Of a stretch of 64,000 nt of DNA, positions 16,336 through 24,303 are shown one piece after another. A program made the translations under genes and the position numbers. Within the stretch, counting starts at the first letter, position 1, and every line of letters begins with the position of its first letter. The notes under the pieces were generated by a model. That model was not told the DNA's origin, searched no databases, and saw nothing but the letters and a program-made list of their open reading frames with translations. This stretch comes from MFD01275-c22 sp963705885 (lineage in GTDB: Bacteria > Actinomycetota > Actinomycetes > JACCUZ01), in assembly GCA_963705885.1 (NCBI GenBank), contig OY970120.1:2232001-2296000 (forward strand), read 5' to 3'.

Positions 16336-16392
16336 TTGACGAACTGTCGGTGAGGAGGTCTACTGGTGGTCATGTTCGAACAGGTGTTCGAA
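16336..16392 (+). promoter_or_regulatory. SOS-controlled promoter with a perfect LexA box
   Basis: A -35 TTGACG (16336-16341) and -10 TCTACT (16359-16364) with a 17-base spacer place the start of transcription near 16371. The LexA site TCGAACAGGTGTTCGA (16376-16391) is a full match to the mycobacterial consensus TCGAAC-N4-GTTCGA, extended to an 18-base palindrome. LexA bound here would block the promoter until DNA damage. The genes under its control are DUF6504, the HEPN protein and dnaE2. Confidence 0.85.
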
Positions 16393-16474
16393 CATTCTGC
16401 TTCCCGCCTGGCGCGCCGGACTCGACCCCTGGTGCGCCGGGCGGGACGTCTCGAGCGAACGGCGAGGAGGTCCG

Positions 16475-16765
16475 GTGACCCGACGGTACGACGACCCGGT
16501 GGAGGTCCGGCGCCGCGACGAGGACCCCGCCGAGTTCCTGTGGCGCGGCCGGTTCTACGCGGTGCGCGAGGTGCTCGAGCACTGGGTCGAGACGGGCGCC
16601 TGGTGGCAGGGGGGTGCTGCCGGTGCCGACTCGTCCGCCCTCGCCGCCGAGCGCGAGGTGTGGCGGGTCGAGGCCAGCCCGGGGCAGGTGCACGGCGCCG
16701 GGGTCTACGACCTGTGCTTCGACTGGGCGGCCGGCGGCTGGACCCTGCTGCGCACGCAGGACTGA
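16475..16765 (+). CDS. DUF6504-family small protein
   Basis: 96 residues from a GTG after gaggagg. It has the DUF6504 pattern: PAEFLWRGRFYAVREVLEHW, then EREVWRVEA and GVYDLCFDWAAGGWTLLR at the end. Function is unknown. In other actinobacteria the family sits beside dnaE2/dinB-type polymerase genes, and here it is the first gene after the SOS box, 13 bases before the HEPN gene. This points to a DNA-damage role, possibly as a polymerase accessory, which is inference. Confidence 0.82.
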   Translation: MTRRYDDPVEVRRRDEDPAEFLWRGRFYAVREVLEHWVETGAWWQGGAAGADSSALAAEREVWRVEASPGQVHGAGVYDLCFDWAAGGWTLLRTQD

Positions 16766-16778
16766 GGAGGAGAACGCG

Positions 16779-17261
16779 ATGGTCACCAGGGTCACCAGGG
16801 TCACCGGCGCTCCCGTCGTCGCGGACCCCGTCGTCCGGCGCCCGCCGGTCGTCCCGGCGGCCCGCGACCTGCTCGCGACGGCTCGCCACGACATCAGCGA
16901 GGCGATGTCCACCACCGTCGCCACCGAGCGGTTCGCTGCGGCGCACCTGGCCGCGTTGCGCACGGCCGCGGCGGTGCTCGCCGTGCGGACCCGGCCGGCC
17001 GCCACCAAGCGGCCGCGCAACGTGTGGTCGATGCTGCCGCAGGTGGCGCCCGAGCTCACCGAGTGGGCGGCGTTCTTCGCGGCGGGCGCGAGCAAGCGGG
17101 CGGCCGCGGAGGCGGGGCTGAGCCGCGCCGTCACCGCCCGCGAGGCCGACGACCTCCTGCGCGACGTGCAGACGTTCCTCGCGCTGGTCGAGACGACGCT
17201 CGGTCTCGACCACCAGCCGGTCATCCCGCACCTGGCACCCCTGGCCCATCGGGCCAGCTGA
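16779..17261 (+). CDS. SAV_6107-type HEPN domain protein
   Basis: 160 residues; the ATG follows aggagg. Almost entirely helical after residue 25. A HEPN RX4H motif is visible as RFAAAH (Arg51, His56) in the first long helix; in other HEPN proteins this motif is the RNase active site. WSMLPQVAPELTEWAAFFA and a C-terminal helix (DDLLRDVQTFLALVETTLGLD) complete the SAV_6107-like pattern. The start of the gene holds three 9-bp repeats giving VTRVTRVTG. It lies between DUF6504 and dnaE2 in the SOS cassette. Whether it cleaves RNA is unknown. Confidence 0.82.
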   Translation: MVTRVTRVTGAPVVADPVVRRPPVVPAARDLLATARHDISEAMSTTVATERFAAAHLAALRTAAAVLAVRTRPAATKRPRNVWSMLPQVAPELTEWAAFFAAGASKRAAAEAGLSRAVTAREADDLLRDVQTFLALVETTLGLDHQPVIPHLAPLAHRAS

Positions 17262-17345
17262 GCACCCCAGCCGCACCGCCCCAGCCGCACCGTCCGCACG
17301 CCCAGCCCACCGCCCCAGCCGCATCGAGACCCTGACGAGACCCCT

Positions 17346-20300
17346 GTGCCGAGCGATCCCTTCGTCCACCTCCACGTCGCCTCGGGCTACTCGCTGCGCT
17401 ACGGCGCGTCCCACCCGCACGTCCTGGTCGAGCGGGCCGTGGAGCACGGCATGGACACCCTCGCCCTCACCGACCGCGACGGCGTCTACGGCGCGGTGAA
17501 GTTCGCCCGGGCCTGCCTGTCCGCCGGCATCCGGCCGGTCCTCGGTGTCGACCTGGCCGTCGAGCCGAGCGGGCTGCTCTCCGGTGCCCACCCGTCCCTG
17601 CGTGCGCGGCCCGCGGCGCGCGACCAGCCGGGAGCCGCACCGGCCCGCCCGGTGCGGGGGCAGCCCGCGCGGGGCGGCGCCTCCGTCGACCCCCGGCACC
17701 CGCGGGTCACCCTGCTCGCCCAGGACAGGCGGGGTTGGGCGGCGCTGTGCCGGCTGGTCTCCGCCACCCACCTGCGCGGCGAGCGGGGCCGGCCGGTCAC
17801 GACCCTCGACCTGGTGGCCGAGCACGTGCAGGCAGCCGCGGGCGGGCCGGACGGCGGGGGCGGCGGGCTGCTGGTGCTGCTCGGCCCCACCTCCGAGGTC
17901 GGCCGGGCGCTGACCGCCCGGCGCCCCGACCTCGCGCGGGCGGTGCTCGCCCGGTGGCGGGAGGTCGTCGACCGCGCCGACCTGCTGCTGGAGGTCGTGT
18001 CCCACCGCGGTCCCGACGACCTGCCGCGTGCCGCGCGGATGCTGCGCCTGGCCACCGAGGAGCGTCTCACCGCGGTGCTCACCAACGCCGTCCGTTACGC
18101 CGACCGCGCCGACGCCCCCACCGTCGACGTCCTCGACGCCTCCCGGCGGCTGGTCGCCCTCGACCCGCGCCACGTCGACCGGGTCAACGCCGAGGGCTAC
18201 CTCAAGTCCGGCAAGGAGATGGCCCAGGTCGCCGAGGAGGTCGCGGCCGCGGCGGGGCTGGACACCCGCGTCCCGCGGCGGCTCCTCGCGGCGACCCGGC
18301 GGGTGGCCGACCGCTGCGCCGTCGACCCGCGCGCCGACCTCGGGATGGGCGAGGTGCACTTCCCCGACCTCGGAGCGGCGACGTCCGGAGCGAGGAACGA
18401 GCGGAGGCGGAGTGCGACAGATGTGATCGGTGCGAGCGACGCCGCCGACAAGGTCGCGACCGCGCAGGCGATGCTGCGGGCCCGGTGCGAGGCGGGGCTC
18501 GGCCGGCGGGCGATGCCCGCGACCCGCGCGGTGCGGGAGCGGCTCGACGCCGAGCTGGGGGTCATCGAGACGCTGGGCTACCCGTCGTACTTCCTCACCG
18601 TCGCCGACGTCGTCGACCTCATCCGCGACATGGGGGTGCGCGTCGCGGCCCGCGGGTCCGGCGCGGGCAGCCTGGTCAACTACCTGCTCGGCGTCTCGGG
18701 CGTCGACCCGATGCGCCACGGCCTGCTCATGGAGCGGTTCCTCTCGCCGCTGCGCGAGGCGCTGCCCGACGTGGACGTCGACGTCGAGTCCGCGCGCCGC
18801 ACCGAGGTCTACGAGCGCATCCTCGACCGCTTCGGCGGCGAGCGGGTGGCCTGCGTCTCGATGATGGACACCTACCGCGTGCGCCACGCGGTCCGCGACG
18901 TCGGGGCGGCGCTCGGCATGCCGCCCGGCGAGATCGACCAGATCGCCAAGGCCTTCCCGCACATCCGGGCCCGCGACGTGCACCTGGCGCTCGAGGAGCT
19001 GCCCGAGCTGCGGGCGTCCCGGCTGGGGCAGGGCGGCCAGGGCTCCCTCGACCTGCTGTTCCGGCTGGTGGCCCGCCTCGACGGGCTGCCACGGCACGTC
19101 GCGCTGCACCCGTGCGGGGTGCTGCTCTCCGACACCACCCTGCTCGACCGCACCCCGGTCGAGGCGAGCTGGCTGGGCTTCCCGATGAGCCAGTTCGACA
19201 AGGACGACGTCGAGGAGCTCGGCCTGCTCAAGCTCGACGTGCTCGGCATCCGCATGCAGTCCGCGATGTCCTACGCCGTCGACGAGGTGGTGCGCGTCGA
19301 CGGGGGGGACCCGATCGACCTGGACGACGAGACCCAGGTGCCCTTCGACGACCCCGACACGTTCGCCCTCATCCAGTCCACCCGCACCCTCGGCATGTTC
19401 CAGATCGAGTCGCCGGGCCAGCGTGAGCTGGTCGGCAAGTTCGGCCCCGAGTCGTTCGGCGACCTCATCACCGACATCTCGCTGTTCCGGCCGGGCCCGG
19501 TCAAGAGCGACATGGTGACGCCGTTCCTCGAGGCGCGGCAGGGCTGGGCCGAGCCCGAGTACCTCCACGAGGACCTGCGCTACGCCCTGGAGGAGACCCG
19601 CGGCGTCGTGGTCTTCCACGAGCAGGTGCTGCAGATCATCTCGACGTTCACCGGGTGCAGCCTCGCCGAGGCCGACGAGGCCCGCCGCGCGCTCGGCTCC
19701 CCCGAGGGGCAGCCGGAGGTCGAGGTGTGGCTGCGGCCCCGGGCGTTCGCCCGCGGCTACGACGTGGCGACCGTCGACCGGGTGTGGGAGGTGCTCAAGG
19801 CGTTCGCGTCGTTCGGGTTCTGCAAGGCGCACGCGGCGGCCTTCGCGCTGCCCACCTACCAGTCGGCCTGGCTCAAGGCCCACCACACCGCGGCGTTCCT
19901 CGCCGGCGTGCTGACCCACGACCCGGGCATGTACCCCAAGCGGCTCATCCTCGACGACGCCCGCCAGTTCGGCATCACCGTGCTGCCCCTCGACGTCAAC
20001 CGCTCCGACGCCACCTACCGCGTGGAGCGGGTGGCCGACGTCCCCACCGAGGCGGAGCGACCGTGGCAGCGGGCGGCCGACTACGGCATCCGGCTGGCCC
20101 TCTCCGAGGTGAAGGGCATGTCCGAGGCCGAGGTCGCCCGGACCGTGGCGGGCCGTCCCTACGGCTCCCTGTCCGACTTCTGGCACCGGGCCTCGGTCTC
20201 GCGGCCGGTGGTGGAGCGGCTGGTGCTGACCGGCGCCTTCGACGACCTCTACTCCCTGCGCTCTCCCGAACGCTCCACGGGCAGCACCCGCACCCGGCTG

Positions 20301-21407
20301 ACCCGCCGCGACCTGCTGCTGCAGGTCGGCGAGCTCGACCGGTGGTCGCGGGCGGTGGCCCGTGGTCTGCGGTCCGGGCGCTCCCGCCGGACGCCCGCCC
20401 GCGGCGGCGTCCTGCGCGAGGTCCCGGCGAGCGGAGCCGGGCGCGACCTCTCCCTGGCCGCTGCCGCCGGCGAGGCGCTCACCACCGTCGAGCGGCCCGA
20501 CGTCGGGCGCGTGGGCGTGCGTGAGCTCGCGGCCCGGCAGTCGCAGGCGGCGCGCCCGGTCGAGGCGGCGTCCGTGCAGCTCGCCCTCGACCTCGGCGAC
20601 GCGCCGCACTCGGTGTCGCCCAGCGGGCTGCCGGAGATGACCGGCGCCGAGCGGGTCCGGGCCGAGCTCGACGTGCTCGGCCTCGACGCGACCCGCCACG
20701 TCGTCGACTTCTACGAGCCGTTCCTCGCCGCGCTGGGCGCGACGCGGGCCCCCGACCTGGTCCGCTGCCGCAGCCAGGCCGAGGTGCTCGTCGCGGGGGT
20801 GAAGGTCGCCACCCAGACCCCGCCGATCCGGTCCGGGAAGCGGGTCGTGTTCGTCACCCTCGACGACGCGCGCGGCCCGGTCGACGCGACCTTCTTCGAG
20901 GACGCGCAGGGGCCCTACGCCGCGACGCTGTTCCACTCGTGGCTGCTCGTGATCCGCGGCCACGTCCGGCGCACCGGGCCGCGCGGGGTGTCGATGCGGG
21001 CTACCGGCTGCTGGGAGCTCACCGAGCTGCACGAGGCCTGGACGCACGGCGGCCTCGACGCGGTCGCCGACCTGATGGCCGCGACCGGGCCGGTGACCGA
21101 CCTCTCCGTGACGGGGGCGGCCGAGAGCCGCTCCTCCCGGCCGGTGATGACCCGGCCGCCGACCGGCTCGGCCGCGGAGGTCTACGAGCCGCGCGAGGTG
21201 GGCAGGGCCGGGTCGGCGGGGGGCATGGGCCGGCCCCGCCGGGTCCTGGTGCACGCGAGCGGGTTCCGGCAGTCGCCGTACGCCGACATCAAGCCCCCCG
21301 GCGAGGACGCCGCCTCCACCCGCCGGGCCGCCGCCCGGCAGGAGGAGGCCTCCGCCGCCGCGCCGCGCAAGCTGTGGCACTCCAGCCCCGGCAGCTCGGG
21401 CCGATGA
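17346..21407 (+). CDS. dnaE2: DnaE-type error-prone DNA polymerase (DnaE2-like)
   Basis: 1353 residues from a GTG, longer than usual DnaE2 (about 1050-1180). An N-terminal PHP domain (HLHVASGYSLRYGASHP, LTDRDG) lacks some metal-binding histidines. The polymerase core has ARGSGAGSLVNYLLG and the catalytic aspartates in PDVDVDVES (residue about 475), then MMDTYRVRHA and a finger/thumb region. An HhH region and an OB fold (VFVTLDDARGPVDATFF) follow. QLALDL near residue 1078 resembles a clamp-binding motif. An odd Arg/Ser-rich insert lies near residues 345-365. It sits third in the SOS cassette; the product probably copies damaged DNA. Confidence 0.85.
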   Translation: MPSDPFVHLHVASGYSLRYGASHPHVLVERAVEHGMDTLALTDRDGVYGAVKFARACLSAGIRPVLGVDLAVEPSGLLSGAHPSLRARPAARDQPGAAPARPVRGQPARGGASVDPRHPRVTLLAQDRRGWAALCRLVSATHLRGERGRPVTTLDLVAEHVQAAAGGPDGGGGGLLVLLGPTSEVGRALTARRPDLARAVLARWREVVDRADLLLEVVSHRGPDDLPRAARMLRLATEERLTAVLTNAVRYADRADAPTVDVLDASRRLVALDPRHVDRVNAEGYLKSGKEMAQVAEEVAAAAGLDTRVPRRLLAATRRVADRCAVDPRADLGMGEVHFPDLGAATSGARNERRRSATDVIGASDAADKVATAQAMLRARCEAGLGRRAMPATRAVRERLDAELGVIETLGYPSYFLTVADVVDLIRDMGVRVAARGSGAGSLVNYLLGVSGVDPMRHGLLMERFLSPLREALPDVDVDVESARRTEVYERILDRFGGERVACVSMMDTYRVRHAVRDVGAALGMPPGEIDQIAKAFPHIRARDVHLALEELPELRASRLGQGGQGSLDLLFRLVARLDGLPRHVALHPCGVLLSDTTLLDRTPVEASWLGFPMSQFDKDDVEELGLLKLDVLGIRMQSAMSYAVDEVVRVDGGDPIDLDDETQVPFDDPDTFALIQSTRTLGMFQIESPGQRELVGKFGPESFGDLITDISLFRPGPVKSDMVTPFLEARQGWAEPEYLHEDLRYALEETRGVVVFHEQVLQIISTFTGCSLAEADEARRALGSPEGQPEVEVWLRPRAFARGYDVATVDRVWEVLKAFASFGFCKAHAAAFALPTYQSAWLKAHHTAAFLAGVLTHDPGMYPKRLILDDARQFGITVLPLDVNRSDATYRVERVADVPTEAERPWQRAADYGIRLALSEVKGMSEAEVARTVAGRPYGSLSDFWHRASVSRPVVERLVLTGAFDDLYSLRSPERSTGSTRTRLTRRDLLLQVGELDRWSRAVARGLRSGRSRRTPARGGVLREVPASGAGRDLSLAAAAGEALTTVERPDVGRVGVRELAARQSQAARPVEAASVQLALDLGDAPHSVSPSGLPEMTGAERVRAELDVLGLDATRHVVDFYEPFLAALGATRAPDLVRCRSQAEVLVAGVKVATQTPPIRSGKRVVFVTLDDARGPVDATFFEDAQGPYAATLFHSWLLVIRGHVRRTGPRGVSMRATGCWELTELHEAWTHGGLDAVADLMAATGPVTDLSVTGAAESRSSRPVMTRPPTGSAAEVYEPREVGRAGSAGGMGRPRRVLVHASGFRQSPYADIKPPGEDAASTRRAAARQEEASAAAPRKLWHSSPGSSGR
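18371..18450 (+). other. In-frame insert within dnaE2
   Basis: Between the conserved GEVHFPDL and LRARCEAGLGRR segments the gene carries about 25 extra codons reading SGARNERRRSATDVIGAS and flanking residues. The DNA (for example gagcgaggaacgagcggagg) has less third-position GC bias than its surroundings and looks like intergenic repeat sequence kept in frame. It is probably a disordered loop in the protein. Confidence 0.5.
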
Positions 21408-21516
21408 GCCGCCCGGCACGCATCCCGGCGAGCCGCGAGACCCACACCAGGACGGTTTGCCGGACGCGCACCCCGATGGGCCGGTCCTGGTCGGTGTCCG
21501 TCAGTAGCCTGACCGG

Positions 21517-22275
21517 GTGCCCACCGTCGACCGCCCCGGCCCGTCCCTCTCGGCCCGCACCGCCGTGGTCTGGCGGGTGCTCCGGACGGCGATCGAGCAG
21601 CACCCCTCGGCCGCGTCCGGCGGTGGTGAGCTCGACGTGCTCGACGTCGGGGGTGGAACGGGCGGGTTCGCCGTCCCGCTCGCGGCCCTCGGGCACCGGG
21701 TCACCGTCGTCGACCCCAGCCCCGACGCCCTCGCCTCGCTGCAGCGGCGCGCCGGCGAGACCGGGGTCTCCGTGCGGGCGGTGCAGGGTGACGCCGCCGG
21801 GCTGCTCGACGTCGCCGGGCCCGCGTCGGCCGACCTCGTCCTCTGCCACGGCGTCCTCGAGCACGTCGACGACGTCGACCCGGCCGTCGCCTCGCTGGCC
21901 GCGGTCCTGCGGCCGGGCGGGGTGCTCAGCGTCCTGGCCGCCCACCGCAACGCCGCTGTCGTCGCGCGCGCCGCGGCCGGTCGATTCGCCGAGGCCCGTC
22001 ACGCGCTGGCCGACCCCGACGGCCGGTGGGGCCCGGGCGACCCCTTGCCGCGCCGGTTCACCGAGTCGGGTCTCGTCGACCTCCTCGACGCCGCCGGGCT
22101 GCGGGTCGGGGAGGTGCACGGCGTGCGCACCGTCGCCGACCTCGTCCCGGGCGGGCTCGTCGACCACGACCCCGACGCCGCCGGGGCGCTGGTCGAGCTC
22201 GAGCTGGCGACCGCCCACCTGGCCGAGTTCCGCGCGGTCGCGAGCCAGCTGCACGTCCTCGCCACGAAGGTCTGA
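21517..22275 (+). CDS. Class I SAM-dependent methyltransferase
   Basis: 252 residues from a GTG. Motif I is LDVLDVGGGTGGFAVPLAALG near residue 40, shown here in part as DVGGGTGGF. The acidic end of strand 2 is VVDPSP, and motif III is ADLVLCHGVLEHVDD. The C-terminal part has RRFTESGLVDLLDAAGL and HGVRTVADLVPG. This pattern is shared by small methyltransferases found next to polymerase genes in related actinobacteria. The substrate is unknown. It lies between dnaE2 and dinB, 109 bases after the first and 45 before the second. Confidence 0.85.
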   Translation: MPTVDRPGPSLSARTAVVWRVLRTAIEQHPSAASGGGELDVLDVGGGTGGFAVPLAALGHRVTVVDPSPDALASLQRRAGETGVSVRAVQGDAAGLLDVAGPASADLVLCHGVLEHVDDVDPAVASLAAVLRPGGVLSVLAAHRNAAVVARAAAGRFAEARHALADPDGRWGPGDPLPRRFTESGLVDLLDAAGLRVGEVHGVRTVADLVPGGLVDHDPDAAGALVELELATAHLAEFRAVASQLHVLATKV

Positions 22276-22320
22276 GCCCCCCGTGCCGCCCCGCGACCCC
22301 ACGAGCGCACCGGGTGCGCC

Positions 22321-23619
22321 GTGAGCCGCAGCCAGCAGCTGCACCGGCCCGGTCCGCCCACCGGGCCGCCCGGCGACGACTCGGGGTGCACCGTCCTGCA
22401 CGTCGACATGGACGCGTTCTACGCCTCCGTCGAGCTGCTGAGCCGGCCGGAGCTGCGCGGCACACCGGTCATCGTCGGCGGGGGCACCCGCGGCGTCGTG
22501 CTGTCCGCGACCTACGAGGCCCGGGCGTTCGGGGTGCACTCGGCCATGCCGATGACCCGGGCCCGGCGGCTGTGCCCCCAGGCCACCGTGGTGCCTGCCA
22601 GCCACGGCCTCTACTCCGCGGTCTCCGCCGGCGTCATGGAGGTGTTCCGGTCGGTCACACCGCTCGTCGAGCCGCTGTCCCTCGACGAGGCCTTCCTCGA
22701 CGTGGCCGGGGCGGTGCGACGCCTCGGCAGGCCGGCCGAGATCGGCCAGCTGATCCGTGACCGCGTGGCCGACGAGCAGGGCATCACCTGCTCGGTGGGC
22801 GTGGCCAGCACCAAGTTCGTCGCGAAGCTCGCGTCGACCCGCTCCAAGCCCGACGGCCTGCTGGTGGTGCCCGCCGCCGACGTCGTCGCGTTCCTGCACC
22901 CGCTCCCGGTCGGTGCCCTGTGGGGGGTGGGGGAGAAGACCGAGCAGGCACTGACCCGGCTGGGCCTGCGCAGCGTCGGCGACATCGCCCACACGCCGCT
23001 CGCCACGCTGGTGCGCGCGCTGGGCCAGGCAACCGGCAACCACCTGCACGCGCTGTCGTGGGGCCGCGACGAGCGAACGGTGGTGCCCCACGAGCCCGAC
23101 CGCAGCATCGGCGCCGAGGAGACGTTCTCCCGCGACGTCGACGACCCCGAGGTCGTGCTGCGGGAGCTGCTGCGGCTGTGCGAGCGCACCGCGTCGCGGC
23201 TGCGGTCGGCCGGGATGGCCGGCCGGACGGTGAGCCTCAAGGTGCGCTTCGCCGACTTCACGACGATCACCCGTGCGCGCACCCTGCACGAGGCGACCGA
23301 CGTCGGGGCCGACCTCTACGCGACCGTGCGGGGGCTCTTCGAGGCCCTGCGGCTCGACCGCGCCCGGCTGCGGCTCGTGGGTGTCCGGGTGGAGCGGCTC
23401 GTCGAGTCCGACACCTCCCCGCGGCAGCTCGAGCTGGGGGAGCGCGCGCAGGGCCGGCGTGAGGCCGAGCAGGCGGCGGACCGGGCGGCGCTCCGGTTCG
23501 GCAGCGGCGTCGTGCGCCCCGGTAGCCTCGTCGGTGAGTCGCCGGCACCGAAAGGTCCGGCACCGAAAGGTCCGGCCCTGCCCGGGCAACTTTCCGGCCG
23601 CTCCGATCGTCCTTCCTGA
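22321..23619 (+). CDS. dinB: DNA polymerase IV (Y family)
   Basis: 432 residues from a GTG. The Y-family palm has the first catalytic Asp in HVDMDAFYASVELL and the acidic pair in SLDEAFLDVAG, so the enzyme should be active, unlike ImuB. The VGVASTKFVAKLAS helix, the HhH region (LWGVGEKTEQALTRLG) and the little-finger domain (ETFSRDVDDPEVV) follow. The C-terminal tail is Pro/Lys/Gly-rich and contains a 15-bp direct repeat (23542-23571) giving APKGPAPKGP. It performs translesion synthesis. It lies downstream of the SOS cassette and may share its transcript; no separate SOS box was seen in front of it. Confidence 0.9.
   Translation: MSRSQQLHRPGPPTGPPGDDSGCTVLHVDMDAFYASVELLSRPELRGTPVIVGGGTRGVVLSATYEARAFGVHSAMPMTRARRLCPQATVVPASHGLYSAVSAGVMEVFRSVTPLVEPLSLDEAFLDVAGAVRRLGRPAEIGQLIRDRVADEQGITCSVGVASTKFVAKLASTRSKPDGLLVVPAADVVAFLHPLPVGALWGVGEKTEQALTRLGLRSVGDIAHTPLATLVRALGQATGNHLHALSWGRDERTVVPHEPDRSIGAEETFSRDVDDPEVVLRELLRLCERTASRLRSAGMAGRTVSLKVRFADFTTITRARTLHEATDVGADLYATVRGLFEALRLDRARLRLVGVRVERLVESDTSPRQLELGERAQGRREAEQAADRAALRFGSGVVRPGSLVGESPAPKGPAPKGPALPGQLSGRSDRPS
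23542..23571 (+). repeat. Two 15-bp direct repeats in the dinB tail
   Basis: The unit ccggcaccgaaaggt occurs twice in a row and adds a PKGPA-type repeat to the disordered C-terminus of DinB. Confidence 0.75.
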
Positions 23620-23649
23620 CAGGGACCTGTTCCTCTGGCGGAGCGGCCG
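23595..23649 (+). terminator. Inverted repeat around the dinB stop
   Basis: An 11-bp perfect stem (23595-23605 with 23639-23649) encloses 33 bases, including the stop codon. It may end dinB transcription, but the long loop makes this uncertain. Confidence 0.4.
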
Positions 23650-23802
23650 CGCGACCGGTGAAGTGGTCCGGCGACGGCAGTCCGAGGAACAGGCTTGTGC
23701 AGTCGGGTTTCCCCCAGCCCGTCCGGCGCATATCCTCAGGGGGAACAGGTCGGGGTCGCCGTGGCCGCCAGACGGCGCGTCCCCGGGTAGGAGGAGGAGT
23801 CC

Positions 23803-24231
23803 GTGCCGCTCTCCGAGCACGAGCAGAGACTGCTCGAGCAGATGGAGCGGGCCCTCTATGCCGAGGACCCGAAGTTCGCCTCGTCGCTGCGCGGCAAGGA
23901 CCCCCGCAGCAACTTCCGCCGCCGGGTGCTCCTCGCCGCCGTCGGCTTCGTCGTCGGCGTCGTCCTGCTGATGACCGGGCTCGTCGCCCAGGTCGTCGCG
24001 GTCAGCGTCGTCGGCTTCCTGGCCATGCTGGTCAGCGTCTTCTTCGCCGTCACCTCCTACCGCACCGTGACGACGGCCGCGCAGCTCGGGGTCGTCGAGG
24101 GCGGCGCGGTGCGCAAGCCCCGCAGCGCCCCCCGCAAGGCCCGCGCCGGCAGCAACGGCCAAGGCCTCATGCAGAGGCTCGAGGAGCGCTGGAACCGCCG
24201 CCGCGACGAGAACGGGCGCGGGGACCGCTAG
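23803..24231 (+). CDS. DUF3040 membrane protein
   Basis: 142 residues from a GTG after taggaggaggag. The diagnostic N-terminus is PLSEHEQRLLEQMERALYAE with DPKFASSLR. Two membrane spans follow (residues about 48-66 and 70-88), then a basic, Gly/Arg-rich cytoplasmic tail. The family is actinobacterial, of unknown function, and commonly precedes the mraZ region. The 183 bases upstream hold no other gene; a TATCCT at 23731-23736 is a possible -10 element. Confidence 0.9.
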   Translation: MPLSEHEQRLLEQMERALYAEDPKFASSLRGKDPRSNFRRRVLLAAVGFVVGVVLLMTGLVAQVVAVSVVGFLAMLVSVFFAVTSYRTVTTAAQLGVVEGGAVRKPRSAPRKARAGSNGQGLMQRLEERWNRRRDENGRGDR

Positions 24232-24303
24232 CCCGGGACGTCAGCCCTGCCCGGGACGCCAGCCCTGCCGGGGACGTCAGCCCTACCCGGGACGTCAGCC
24301 CCG
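24232..24303. repeat. Four 18-bp tandem repeats between DUF3040 and the transglutaminase gene
   Basis: The unit cccgggacgtcagccctg is repeated four times with one or two changes per copy. It fills the whole gap between the two convergent stops, and the last copy covers the end of the transglutaminase gene. Each unit contains the palindromes cccggg and gacgtc. It could act as a two-way terminator or be a simple variable-number repeat. Confidence 0.8.

Noticed and set aside
16329..21419. A 1696-codon open frame on the minus strand opposite dnaE2
   Set aside because: Shadow of dnaE2 and the HEPN gene caused by high GC; composition is His/Arg/Gly-rich with no domain.
22321..23619. DinB as an ImuB-type inactive polymerase
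   Set aside because: Catalytic acids in VDMDAFY and SLDEAF are intact, so it is a true Pol IV.
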